DNA from: DATCIH01 sp036507955
Lineage (GTDB): Bacteria; Bacillota; Clostridia; Clostridiales; Clostridiaceae
Length of the DNA: 64,000 nucleotides
Assembly (NCBI GenBank): GCA_036507955.1
Contig: DATCIH010000116.1
Location: forward strand, 69,015 to 133,014
Direction of reading: 5' to 3'
The translations under genes and the position numbers were made by a program. Below the pieces are notes generated by a model, which searched no databases, was not told where the DNA came from, and was given only the letters and a program-made list of their open reading frames with translations. Below, one piece after another: positions 18,012 through 26,468 of this stretch (positions are counted from its first letter, which is position 1; each line of letters opens with the position of its first letter).

Positions 18012-19729
18012 AGGCACTTATTCAGAGTTTTAAAAATCTTAAATTTAGAAGCAAATTACTTTTATCTTATATTGTAGTTATTATAATTCCAATATTAATA
18101 TTAGGATTATACAGTTATAAACAATCTGAAAAGCTTTTACTTCAGCAAGCAAACCAGGGGCTAAGAGATTCCATAATACAAATTGCAGATAATTTAAGTT
18201 ATAAGCTTAATAGATATAATAATGTTGCAGATAATATTGCTTATAATAAGGGAGTTATGACTGCATTTAACGAAGTGTATTATAATAATTATGATATTTA
18301 TTATAATCTAACTAATGTAATTGTACCTTTCTTTAATACACTTCAATTTATAAATCAGGATATAAAGAAATTTACTGTTTATACTGGAACAAATATAGAA
18401 AGCTATGGAGACATTGTCATACCAATTAAAGATGCAAAGCTTCAGCCCTGGTATGAAGAAGCAATGCGCAGTTTAGTACTAACATGGTACAGAAATGGAG
18501 ACAATTTATTTGGAGTTCGGAGACTTGTTAATTTAGGAGGAGAATCAAAAAATAATATTCTTTATATTGAAGTAGATTATTATGATATTTTTAATAGCTT
18601 TGATAATATTTTATCAAATGAATATGGTGTTTTTGTTGTTGATAGTAAAAGAAATATATTATATTCGTATGACGATATTAAAAATAAGAAATCAGCTATA
18701 GATAAAAATAGCATTATGAGCCTTAAAAAAAATAATTATTATTTAAATGGAGTAAATTATTCAGTAATAAAATATACGATGGATACAGAAAATCTGATAG
18801 TATATTTTTATAGACCTCTAAATTTAGTATCTATTGATGCAAGCAATATAACAAGGGCTACTATTCTTATAATTTTAATATGTCTAGCAATACTTATACT
18901 AATAATTTGGATATTTACACAAACCTTTGTAAACCGTATTGATAAACTTAATAGAAAGTTAAAGTTGGTTGAAGATGGGGATCTATCGATTAAAGTATAT
19001 AGTAATACTAAAGATGAAATTGGCATGCTAACCAATAGCTTTGCAAGAATGTTGAAAAAAATTAATGAACTCATAAGCGAAGTATATCTGAGCGAAATTG
19101 TACAAAAAGGAGCTGAAATGAAAGCTCTACAAGCTCAGATAAATCCTCATTTTCTTTACAATTCGTTATCCCTAATAAACTGGAAGGCAATCAGTATTGA
19201 TAATCTTGAGATAAGTGAGATTGTCACTGCGTTATCAAAGTTTTATAGAACTACATTAAATAAAGGTAAAAATATAATATCTATAAGAGATGAAATCGAA
19301 AATACAAAAGCATATATTCAAATTCAATCCATTATGCATGATTATAGCTTTGACATTGTTTATGATATTGATGAAGATATATTTTGTTATTACATGATAA
19401 ATATAATATTTCAACCTATTGTGGAAAACGCTATAATTCATGGAATAGATTGTAAGACAGAAGGCAGAGGTAGTCTAAAAATAACAGGACATTTTAATGC
19501 TGATAATATTGAATTTATGGTTGTAGATAATGGTTGTGGAATGACAGAAGAAACAGCTAAAAAAATACTAGTGACAACCTCAAATGGTTATGGGCTAAAA
19601 AATGTTCAGGATAGAATTAAACTTCTTTTTGGAGATGAATATGGAATTTACATAGAGAGTATTGTAGACAAAGGAACTAAAGTTAAAATTATTATCCCTA
19701 AGTTATCTTCTAGTACAACCGATTTGTAA
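18008..19729 (+). CDS. YesM-type sensor histidine kinase of the GRE locus
   Basis: The 573-residue kinase has membrane helices at about 15-38 and 282-305 around a large extracellular Cache-like domain, a HAMP linker, the phosphoacceptor box LQAQINPHFLYNSL and an ATPase domain with PIVENAIIHGI and DNGCGMTEE. Start TTG at 18008 with AAGGAGG upstream; it overlaps yesN by four bases. YesM/YesN pairs commonly respond to oligosaccharides and activate neighbouring uptake and hydrolysis genes. The next operon is 256 bp downstream. Confidence 0.86.
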   Translation: MKALIQSFKNLKFRSKLLLSYIVVIIIPILILGLYSYKQSEKLLLQQANQGLRDSIIQIADNLSYKLNRYNNVADNIAYNKGVMTAFNEVYYNNYDIYYNLTNVIVPFFNTLQFINQDIKKFTVYTGTNIESYGDIVIPIKDAKLQPWYEEAMRSLVLTWYRNGDNLFGVRRLVNLGGESKNNILYIEVDYYDIFNSFDNILSNEYGVFVVDSKRNILYSYDDIKNKKSAIDKNSIMSLKKNNYYLNGVNYSVIKYTMDTENLIVYFYRPLNLVSIDASNITRATILIILICLAILILIIWIFTQTFVNRIDKLNRKLKLVEDGDLSIKVYSNTKDEIGMLTNSFARMLKKINELISEVYLSEIVQKGAEMKALQAQINPHFLYNSLSLINWKAISIDNLEISEIVTALSKFYRTTLNKGKNIISIRDEIENTKAYIQIQSIMHDYSFDIVYDIDEDIFCYYMINIIFQPIVENAIIHGIDCKTEGRGSLKITGHFNADNIEFMVVDNGCGMTEETAKKILVTTSNGYGLKNVQDRIKLLFGDEYGIYIESIVDKGTKVKIIIPKLSSSTTDL

Positions 19730-19770
19730 AACATAAAAAACTGTTATAAATCTAAAATTTTTATTATATT

Positions 19771-19787
19771 ATGTAAACGAATATCAT
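19771..19787 (+). promoter_or_regulatory. cre-like catabolite repression site upstream of the GRE operon
   Basis: ATGTAAACGAATATCAT resembles the CcpA cre consensus (TGTAAACG core) with imperfect right half. It would sit between the regulator genes and the catabolic operon. Pattern-based only. Confidence 0.3.
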
Positions 19788-19985
19788 GATACTATAACCC
19801 TGTAAGCTAAATTCTTCAAATAGATATAATAAGGGTTGTCCTCTAAGGTCAATTTTGTTGTTTGAAATATAAATTCGACTAAAGCTGGGATAATTCTTTT
19901 GTATATATGGTTGTAACTGCTTGGAATTACTTAGTTTCAGGTTATGTAATCAACTAAATAAAATTATATAAATGGAGGAATTATT

Positions 19986-20969
19986 ATGTTAAAGATTGCT
20001 ATGTTGAGTAAATGGCATGTTCATGCACAAGGTTATGCAGAAATGTTGAAGGAGTATAAGGATGTAGAGATTACAGCGGTTTGGGATGAGGTACCAGAAA
20101 GAGGACGAGAGTGGGCAAAAACCTTAAATGTTGATTTTGAAGAGGACTTGAATAAAATTCTTGGAAGACAGGATGTTGAAGCAGTTGTAATTTGTGCACC
20201 AACTAGTATGCATGCAGAAATAATGATTGCAGCAGCTAAAGCTGGTAAACATATATTTACGGAAAAAGCTATGGCTTTAACAAAAAAAGAATGTGAAAAA
20301 GTAACTGTAGAAATTGAGAAAGCAGGAGTTAAATTTGGTATTTGTTTTCCTGCTCGTACAAGACCAGCCAATCTGTATGCAAAAAAGGTTATTGATGAAG
20401 GTTTGCTTGGTAAAATAACACTTTTAAGAATTAGGAATGGACATGATGGTGCTTTAAATAATTGGCTACCGGACTATTGGTATGATGAGAGTATGGCAGG
20501 TGGTGGTGCTATGATGGATCTTGGATGTCATCCTATGTATCTGGCTAGCTGGATTTTAGGTAAGCCAAAGAGGATATCATCAATGTTTAGTTACTTTACT
20601 GATAGAACCGTTGAAGATAATTCAGTATGTACTATTGAGTTTGAAGATAAAGCTGTTGCTATATTGGAAACCAGTCTTGTTACTTATAATACGCCCGCAA
20701 TGTTCGAAGTTTATGGAACAGAGGGAAGCTTAATAATTTGTGGTGACAACATTAAATTAATTTCTAAAAAGATGGACAAACAATTCGCTGGTTGGGTAAC
20801 ACCTACAAAATTACCAGAAGAATTGCCACATTCCATAAGACAGTGGGTTGATGGAATAAAGAAAAATACACCTATTATTTTTGATACAGTAGCTGCAATA
20901 AAGCTTACAGAACTTTTAGAAGCTGCATACATAGCTCATAAAGAAAAAAGAGAAGTAACATTTGAATAA
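19986..20969 (+). CDS. Gfo/Idh/MocA-family oxidoreductase 1 of the GRE operon
   Basis: The 327-residue NAD(P)-dependent dehydrogenase has a divergent N-terminal loop (IAMLSKWHVHAQGY in place of GxGxxG), a TEKAMAL segment in place of EKP and the C-terminal signature GGGAMMDLGCHPMYLASW. The family oxidises or reduces sugars, cyclitols and glycosides at a secondary alcohol. The divergent loop is typical of one subgroup (WHVHA type). It follows GGAGG at 19974 and is 34 bp ahead of a second family member, followed by the radical enzyme pair. Substrate unknown. The coupled oxidation-radical logic suggests that a ketone is made before or after radical chemistry. Confidence 0.82.
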   Translation: MLKIAMLSKWHVHAQGYAEMLKEYKDVEITAVWDEVPERGREWAKTLNVDFEEDLNKILGRQDVEAVVICAPTSMHAEIMIAAAKAGKHIFTEKAMALTKKECEKVTVEIEKAGVKFGICFPARTRPANLYAKKVIDEGLLGKITLLRIRNGHDGALNNWLPDYWYDESMAGGGAMMDLGCHPMYLASWILGKPKRISSMFSYFTDRTVEDNSVCTIEFEDKAVAILETSLVTYNTPAMFEVYGTEGSLIICGDNIKLISKKMDKQFAGWVTPTKLPEELPHSIRQWVDGIKKNTPIIFDTVAAIKLTELLEAAYIAHKEKREVTFE

Positions 20970-21003
20970 ATTAAATTAAGCTATAAATGGAGGAGTTAAT
21001 ACA

Positions 21004-22101
21004 ATGGGAAAGAAATTAAGAGTAGGTATAATTGGAACTGGTGGTATTGCCCAGGTACATATGAAAGCTTATCAAACTTTTGATGATGTAGAAATTGTGG
21101 GTGGAGCAGATATAGTACCAGGTAAATCAAGGGAATTTCTTGATAAATATAATTTAACCAATGCTAAAGCTTTTGATAGTGCAGCAGAATTAATTAAGAA
21201 TGTTGAAATGGACGCAGTAAGCGTTTGTACTTATAATACAACCCATGCTGAAAATGTTATTATGGCTCTTGAGGCAGGATTACATGTACAATGCGAAAAA
21301 CCTATGTCCTTCACATTACAAGAATCAGTAGATATGGTTAAGGCATCAAGAAAAGCTAATAGAATGTTAACAATAGGTTTTCAACCTCGTTATGATAGGA
21401 ATCGTAAAAGAGTTGATGATATCATAAACTCAGGCGCTTTAGGAAAAATATATTATATCCAAAGTGGTGGCGGACGTAGACGTGGTATTCCTGGTGGTAC
21501 TTTCGTAGATGTAGACAAGGCAGGTTTTGGTTGCTTAGGAGATATAGGATGCTATTCTATAGATGAATGTCTTCATGCAGTTAAATATCCAAAACCAATA
21601 TCCGTATCAGCAACAGCATCTAATTATTTTGGAACAAATCCAAAATATTTTGACGCTGTAGTTCCTTTTAAGGTTGACGATTTCTCAGTTGCATTAGTCC
21701 GAATGGAAAATGATTTAACATTTATGTTTAGACAATCCTGGGCAATGCATGCTGATACTTTAGGCGATACTTTATGGCTTGGTACTGAAGGAGCAATTAA
21801 AATAAAAAGCGAATTTGACTATGCTAATAAACCATCCCGTATCATGTATTTCACTGATGTAAATGGTCAAAATGTTGATAGCTTTGTATTACCATCCTAC
21901 CCATTTAATGCTTATGATGGTCCTGAAGAAAAAGATATATTCAGAGCTAAAATCCGTGATTTCTGTGATGCAGTTATTCAAGGAAGACCAGCTCCAATTC
22001 CAGGAGAAGAAATAATATACAATCAAGCAATATGTGATGGAATCTATCGTTCCAGCAAATTGAATAGAGAAGTTGAGATAGTGATACCTAGTCTAGATTA
22101 A
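21004..22101 (+). CDS. Gfo/Idh/MocA-family oxidoreductase 2 of the GRE operon
   Basis: This 365-residue dehydrogenase has the normal motif VGIIGTGGIAQVHMKAY, CEKPMSFTLQES near residue 100, GFQPRYDRNRKRVDDI and the signature GCLGDIGCYSIDECLHAV. It differs strongly from the first Gfo/Idh gene 34 bp upstream, so they are not recent duplicates and probably act on successive intermediates. RBS GGAGGAGTTAATACA ahead of ATG 21004. Next gene is the radical activase (54 bp). Exact substrate unknown. Confidence 0.85.
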   Translation: MGKKLRVGIIGTGGIAQVHMKAYQTFDDVEIVGGADIVPGKSREFLDKYNLTNAKAFDSAAELIKNVEMDAVSVCTYNTTHAENVIMALEAGLHVQCEKPMSFTLQESVDMVKASRKANRMLTIGFQPRYDRNRKRVDDIINSGALGKIYYIQSGGGRRRGIPGGTFVDVDKAGFGCLGDIGCYSIDECLHAVKYPKPISVSATASNYFGTNPKYFDAVVPFKVDDFSVALVRMENDLTFMFRQSWAMHADTLGDTLWLGTEGAIKIKSEFDYANKPSRIMYFTDVNGQNVDSFVLPSYPFNAYDGPEEKDIFRAKIRDFCDAVIQGRPAPIPGEEIIYNQAICDGIYRSSKLNREVEIVIPSLD

Positions 22102-22155
22102 TCGCACAGTTTTCATTTTATTATCAAATACAAGGTAAAGGAGAAGCAGCTACAT

Positions 22156-23049
22156 ATGAAAGGATTTATTACAGATATACAACATTTTTCGGTGCATGAC
22201 GGTTCTGGAATTAGAACAACTGTGTTTTTAAAAGGCTGTAATCTAAGGTGCTTCTGGTGTCACAATCCAGAGACCTTAGCTCCTTTTCCTGAATTACAGA
22301 TATTTCCAGAAAAGTGCATCGGCTGTGGAGAATGTATAAAGGTTTGCACAAATAATGCTCATGGAATAATTAACAATCAAAAAGTGTTCAGTCGTGAGAA
22401 ATGTAAAGGTTGTGGAGCCTGCTCTAAGGTTTGTTATTCCGGAGCTCTTAAATTAATTGGCAAAGAGATAACAGCTGAAAAGGTTTTGGAGGATGTCCTT
22501 CTTGACAGTGATTTCTACAAAACTTCAGGTGGTGGTGTAACTATTTCAGGTGGAGAGCCATTATTTCAGAGCACTTTTACTTATGAAATTTTAAGACTGT
22601 GCAAAGAAAAAGGAATATCAACTGCAATAGAAAGTAATATGTGCTGGCCATGGGAAGTAGTGAAGCCTGTCTTGAGCGTAACAGACCTTGTTATGATGGA
22701 TATAAAATTATTTGACGATGAATTGCACAGGAAAGTAACTGGAATGTCAAATAAACTTATTCTTGAAAATGTTAATAGACTCTCTGTGGAAAAAATTCCA
22801 GTGATAATAAGAACTCCAGTGATACCTGGTGTAAACGACAATGAGAAGGAAATTAAAAGCATTGCAGAATTTATTATGAATTTTGAAAATGTTCTTTATT
22901 ATGAGCTCTTACCATATCATCCGTTAGGCACGGCAAAGTACAAAAGTTTAGGTATGGATTATAATACCCCAAGGTTAGAGCCACCTGATAATGCGAAGAT
23001 GAAGTTTCTAAAGCAAGTTGCTAAAAGTACTGGTATAAAGATGAGGTAA
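22156..23049 (+). CDS. Glycyl-radical enzyme activating protein (radical SAM, ferredoxin-domain type)
   Basis: The 297-residue radical-SAM activase has the cluster motif CNLRCFWC (CX3CX2C, about residue 29-36), two inserted 4Fe-4S ferredoxin motifs (CIGCGECIKVC near residue 55 and CKGCGACSKVC near residue 83) and the SAM-binding SGGGVTISGGEPLF. It abstracts hydrogen from the Gly loop of its partner enzyme, 25 bp downstream. The inserted ferredoxin pair distinguishes activases of GRE dehydratases/lyases from the pyruvate formate-lyase activase. RBS AAGGAG precedes ATG 22156. Oxygen-sensitive; expected only in anaerobes. Confidence 0.9.
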   Translation: MKGFITDIQHFSVHDGSGIRTTVFLKGCNLRCFWCHNPETLAPFPELQIFPEKCIGCGECIKVCTNNAHGIINNQKVFSREKCKGCGACSKVCYSGALKLIGKEITAEKVLEDVLLDSDFYKTSGGGVTISGGEPLFQSTFTYEILRLCKEKGISTAIESNMCWPWEVVKPVLSVTDLVMMDIKLFDDELHRKVTGMSNKLILENVNRLSVEKIPVIIRTPVIPGVNDNEKEIKSIAEFIMNFENVLYYELLPYHPLGTAKYKSLGMDYNTPRLEPPDNAKMKFLKQVAKSTGIKMR

Positions 23050-23074
23050 ATGTATGTAAAGGAGGCTTATTTTA

Positions 23075-25234
23075 ATGCTTGATAATAATTTAAATTATTC
23101 CGAATGTTTAAAGGTTCTTACTTCAAAAAAACTGAAGCAGACCGCTGAAAAAGTTAAAAAATTAGGATATATGGATGAAGATGATTATGGAACTGTACCA
23201 ACCCCTGAAAATTTTTCTTGGGAGCCAACACCTAATCATCCTAACGGTTCTTTTTATGGTAATGATGGCTGGGCTAAAAATTTTAGCGAGCTTATGAAAG
23301 TATGTCCAGTATATATTGACCCACAGGATGCTCTTGCAGGTAGATGGTCAATGTTTTTATCTAGGTCTCGTAAAGTCAAATGTAGGCCTGAGGATGACTT
23401 TTCATTTCTAAAGGAGGATCAGGAAAAGTACAATATTGATTCTGGAATTGGAGCTGATAGTCATTTTGCTCCTGATTATAAGATAGGTCTTGAACTAGGA
23501 TGGAAAGGACTTTTAGAAAAGGTTAGGTATTATAGTAATATAAATGAAAATAGCAATCAGGGTTTTTATAAGGCTGAAGAAGATACTATAATAGCTGTTC
23601 AAACATGGATTAAGCGAACGATAGATGAGATTTATCGCTTAGAGATAATAGAAAGTAGAATGGACTTTAAGACTAATTTAGAAAACATGGCAATAGCAAA
23701 TGAATGGGTGATTGATAATCCTCCACGAACACTTAGAGAAGCTTGTCAATGGATAGCATGGTTTAACATGGTTTCACGTACCTTTAATCGTGATGGAGCA
23801 GGTGGTCAACTTGATGAATTGCTTCGACCTTATTATGAAAAAGATCTTTCTGAAGGGCTGATTAATGATGAGGACGCAATATTCTATATAGCTTGCCTTT
23901 TATTAAATGATTCACATTATTATCAATTGGGTGGGCCAGATATTACGGGAAAAGATCTAACAAGCCCTATATCATTTCTAATATTAGAAGCAGCACATAA
24001 AATAAACTGCCCTAATAATCTTACAATAAGGGTACATGATGGCTTGAACAGAGAATTTTATCTTAAATCAGTAAAGTACTTATTTGAGGATAAGATGGGT
24101 TGGCCAAGATATTGTGGAGATAAAGGTCTTAATGAAGGCTTTATGAAAAATGGTTATTCAATTGAACTCGCAAGGCAGAGAATCGCAGTAGGTTGTAATT
24201 GGATGAGTTTACCTGGCAGAGAATACACTATGAATGATTGTGTGAAAATAAATACTGCAAAAGTTTTTGAGGTTGCTTTTAGTGAAATGCTTGAGGACAA
24301 AAGCAAAGAGTATTCAGTAGAAAGATTGTGGGAATACTTTGAGAAGCATCTTAGGAAAGCAGTTTTATGTACAGCTCGAGGTATAGATTTTCAACTTGCA
24401 CATCAAAAGGATAATTCTCCTGAATTACTAATGAATCTATTGTGTCATGGACCTATTGAAAAGGGAAGAGATGTTACTGATTGTGGCGTTGAGTACTATA
24501 ATATGTGCATAGACGGAGTAGCATTAGCTACTGTAGCAGATTCTTTTGCTGCACTTGAGCAGAGGATTGAAGCTGAGAAAGTATTAACTTGGGAAGAAAT
24601 AATAGAATCTCTAAAAAATAATTATGCTTCTCCAAAAGATGCTCGTATAAGACTAATGATGAAATCAAGTGACAAATATGGTCAGGGCAATTCACTTGGT
24701 GACAAATGCGCGGATAGGGTATCAAAGTTATTTACAGATATTGTTAAGGAAAAAACTACTCCGAATGGATATAACTTGATACCAGGGTGGTTTTCTTGGT
24801 CAAGAACTATAACCTATGGTAAAAATGTAGGGGCAACTCCAAATGGCAGATATGCTGGAGATCCAGTATCCCATGGAGCAAACCCTGAGCCTGGCTTCCA
24901 AAAGGAATCAGCTCCAACAGCTATGGCAAGAGCAATAGCAAGAATACAACCAGGTTATGGTAATACTGCACCTATACAGCTTGAACTTGATCCTGGGCTT
25001 GGATTAGAAGAAGACGGTATTGAAAAGATTGCAAGCCTTATAGAAACACATTTTAAGCTTGGTGGCACTTTATTTAATATCAACGTAATTAATGCTGATC
25101 AAATTCTTAAAGCACATAAAGATCCTTGGAAATATCCAGAACTTGTAGTGCGTGTTACTGGGTTTACAGCATATTTTGCAGCACTTTCTCCAGAATTTAG
25201 ACAGCTTGTGGTAGATAGAATTATTAGAGGATAG
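23075..25234 (+). CDS. Unusual glycyl radical enzyme lacking the Cys-x-Glu motif
   Basis: This 719-residue GRE has the C-terminal glycyl radical loop RVTGFTAYF (Gly near residue 696; RVSGY/RVAGY in relatives) and a thiyl-radical turn AVGCNWMSLPG (Cys near residue 374). Characterised dehydratases and lyases (glycerol, propanediol, choline, isethionate, hydroxyproline) have GCVE with a Glu two residues after Cys; here that position is Trp, and pyruvate formate-lyase's Cys-Cys is also absent. A second cysteine (389) follows. It is the last gene of the Gfo/Idh-activase-GRE operon and ends in a strong terminator. Substrate unknown; the surrounding genes point to a sugar or glycoside. Confidence 0.88.
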   Translation: MLDNNLNYSECLKVLTSKKLKQTAEKVKKLGYMDEDDYGTVPTPENFSWEPTPNHPNGSFYGNDGWAKNFSELMKVCPVYIDPQDALAGRWSMFLSRSRKVKCRPEDDFSFLKEDQEKYNIDSGIGADSHFAPDYKIGLELGWKGLLEKVRYYSNINENSNQGFYKAEEDTIIAVQTWIKRTIDEIYRLEIIESRMDFKTNLENMAIANEWVIDNPPRTLREACQWIAWFNMVSRTFNRDGAGGQLDELLRPYYEKDLSEGLINDEDAIFYIACLLLNDSHYYQLGGPDITGKDLTSPISFLILEAAHKINCPNNLTIRVHDGLNREFYLKSVKYLFEDKMGWPRYCGDKGLNEGFMKNGYSIELARQRIAVGCNWMSLPGREYTMNDCVKINTAKVFEVAFSEMLEDKSKEYSVERLWEYFEKHLRKAVLCTARGIDFQLAHQKDNSPELLMNLLCHGPIEKGRDVTDCGVEYYNMCIDGVALATVADSFAALEQRIEAEKVLTWEEIIESLKNNYASPKDARIRLMMKSSDKYGQGNSLGDKCADRVSKLFTDIVKEKTTPNGYNLIPGWFSWSRTITYGKNVGATPNGRYAGDPVSHGANPEPGFQKESAPTAMARAIARIQPGYGNTAPIQLELDPGLGLEEDGIEKIASLIETHFKLGGTLFNINVINADQILKAHKDPWKYPELVVRVTGFTAYFAALSPEFRQLVVDRIIRG

Positions 25235-25237
25235 ATA

Positions 25238-25288
25238 AAGTATAAAGAAATAGCAAGTATTAGAAGTACTTGCTATTTCTTTATACTT
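25238..25288 (+). terminator. Terminator of the GRE operon
   Basis: A perfect 22-bp stem with a 7-base loop begins four bases after the GRE stop codon. It can also act on the opposite strand. Confidence 0.85.
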
Positions 25289-25306
25289 ATATAATGCTTA
25301 TTTCGG

Positions 25307-25389
25307 TTTCAGAATTTGAGCCGATTTATGCTACCATCCCAAAGTATAACCTTATCTGATGGTAGCCATAGGCTTCTCAATTTCTGAAA
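25307..25389. repeat. Long imperfect inverted repeat (about 32-bp arms)
   Basis: TTTCAGAATTTGAG...TGCTACCATC is mirrored by GATGGTAGCC...TCTCAATTTCTGAAA around a 19-base loop. It adjoins a transposase-like remnant and may be that element's end structure. Confidence 0.5.
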
Positions 25390-25402
25390 TTACATCTGGT
25401 AG

Positions 25403-25515
25403 TTAATACCTTTTATTAATTAAATTCTCTATTAGAACCATTTTACCAATTTTACAGCATGGACAAAAATTAATGTCCTTACCTATTAACTTTAAAAGTA
25501 TCTCAGCTATAGTTA
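25403..25515 (-). pseudogene. C-terminal remnant of an IS91-like transposase
   Basis: The minus strand encodes about 37 residues, with EILLKLIGKD followed by CPCCKIGKMV and a stop at 25403. The Leu-Gly-Lys-Asp...Cys-Pro-x-Cys...Gly-Lys-Met pattern is what closes some Y2-type (IS91/IS801) transposases. A preceding bit (SGNRTRVIPI) lies in a shifted frame. Only the tail survives. The long inverted repeat next to it supports an insertion-element origin. Identification is tentative. Confidence 0.35.
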
Positions 25516-25569
25516 ATTTTTATAGGTATCACTCTTGTCCTGTTACCGCTATATAAACCCAATCTAGTT

Positions 25570-26457
25570 CTACTCCTTTACTGATCCCATTACTATTCCA
25601 GTAATAAAATATTTCTGCAAGAAAGGATATATTAAGAGTAGTGGAATTGTTGAAACAACAATTTTCGCACTATTTAATGTTCTATTTGAAATCTCTGCAA
25701 ATCTTTTAATATCTTCAGGATTTGTCAAGTTTAACGTTGAGACTTGAACTGTGAGCTGTTGAATATATGTTTGAAGTGGATATTTTGCTGGTGAACTCAT
25801 AAGTATCAATCCATGAAAAAAATCATTCCAATGTCCAACAACGCAGAATAATGTTATAGTAGCAAGAGCTGGAAGAGAAATTGGTACATATATTTTAAAC
25901 ATTGTATACCATGGGCCTGCACCATCAACTACTGCAGCCTCTTCAAGAGACTTTGGTACACTTCTGAAAAAATTCATAAGTAAAATAACATTAAATATGG
26001 GTACTGCTCCTGGTATTACTAATGCCCATATCGTATTTAATAAATGAAGATTTTTTATTGTTAAATACCAAGGAATTAATCCGCCATTAAACAGCATAGT
26101 AAATACTATGAACCACATATATATATTTCTATATTTAAATTGTCTAACTTCCTTAGATAATGGATAAGCCATAAGTATAGTTAAAAACATATTTATAGCT
26201 CCACCAAGTATAACTCTTTGAATAGATATACCAAAAGATACAAAAAATTGTTTATCACTAAGTAGTGTCTTATATGATGAAAGATTAAATTTTACGGGCC
26301 ATAGATAAACCAGATTTCCTGCAGCTGATGCTTTAGAACTTAAAGAAACTGCTACTATATTAATCAAGGGAGCTAAGCACACAAATGTAATTATAATTAT
26401 TATAAACCATATTAATGCATCAGCTATTTTACTACCAAAAGTTTTAGATCTTAACAT
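25570..26457 (-). CDS. CUT1 ABC permease, LplC-like
   Basis: The 295-residue inner-membrane permease has six helices and the EAA loop EEAAVVDGAGPWYTMFKIYVPISLPALAT, the ATPase contact of MalG-type importers. The N-terminal DALIWFIIIIITFVCLAPL and the closing LQKYFITGIVMGSVKE are typical of LplC/YtcP. It forms the pore with the LplB-like permease, 11 bp upstream. An AGGAGGG site precedes ATG 26457. No dedicated ATPase gene is present; such systems share a housekeeping ATPase (MsmX type). Confidence 0.9.
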   Translation of the reverse strand: MLRSKTFGSKIADALIWFIIIIITFVCLAPLINIVAVSLSSKASAAGNLVYLWPVKFNLSSYKTLLSDKQFFVSFGISIQRVILGGAINMFLTILMAYPLSKEVRQFKYRNIYMWFIVFTMLFNGGLIPWYLTIKNLHLLNTIWALVIPGAVPIFNVILLMNFFRSVPKSLEEAAVVDGAGPWYTMFKIYVPISLPALATITLFCVVGHWNDFFHGLILMSSPAKYPLQTYIQQLTVQVSTLNLTNPEDIKRFAEISNRTLNSAKIVVSTIPLLLIYPFLQKYFITGIVMGSVKE

Positions 26458-26468
26458 TTTCCGCCCTC

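Noticed and set aside
25307..25389. A riboswitch in front of the CUT1 transporter
   Set aside because: The structure is downstream of that operon (the permease end) and matches no riboswitch pattern I know; an element scar is likelier.
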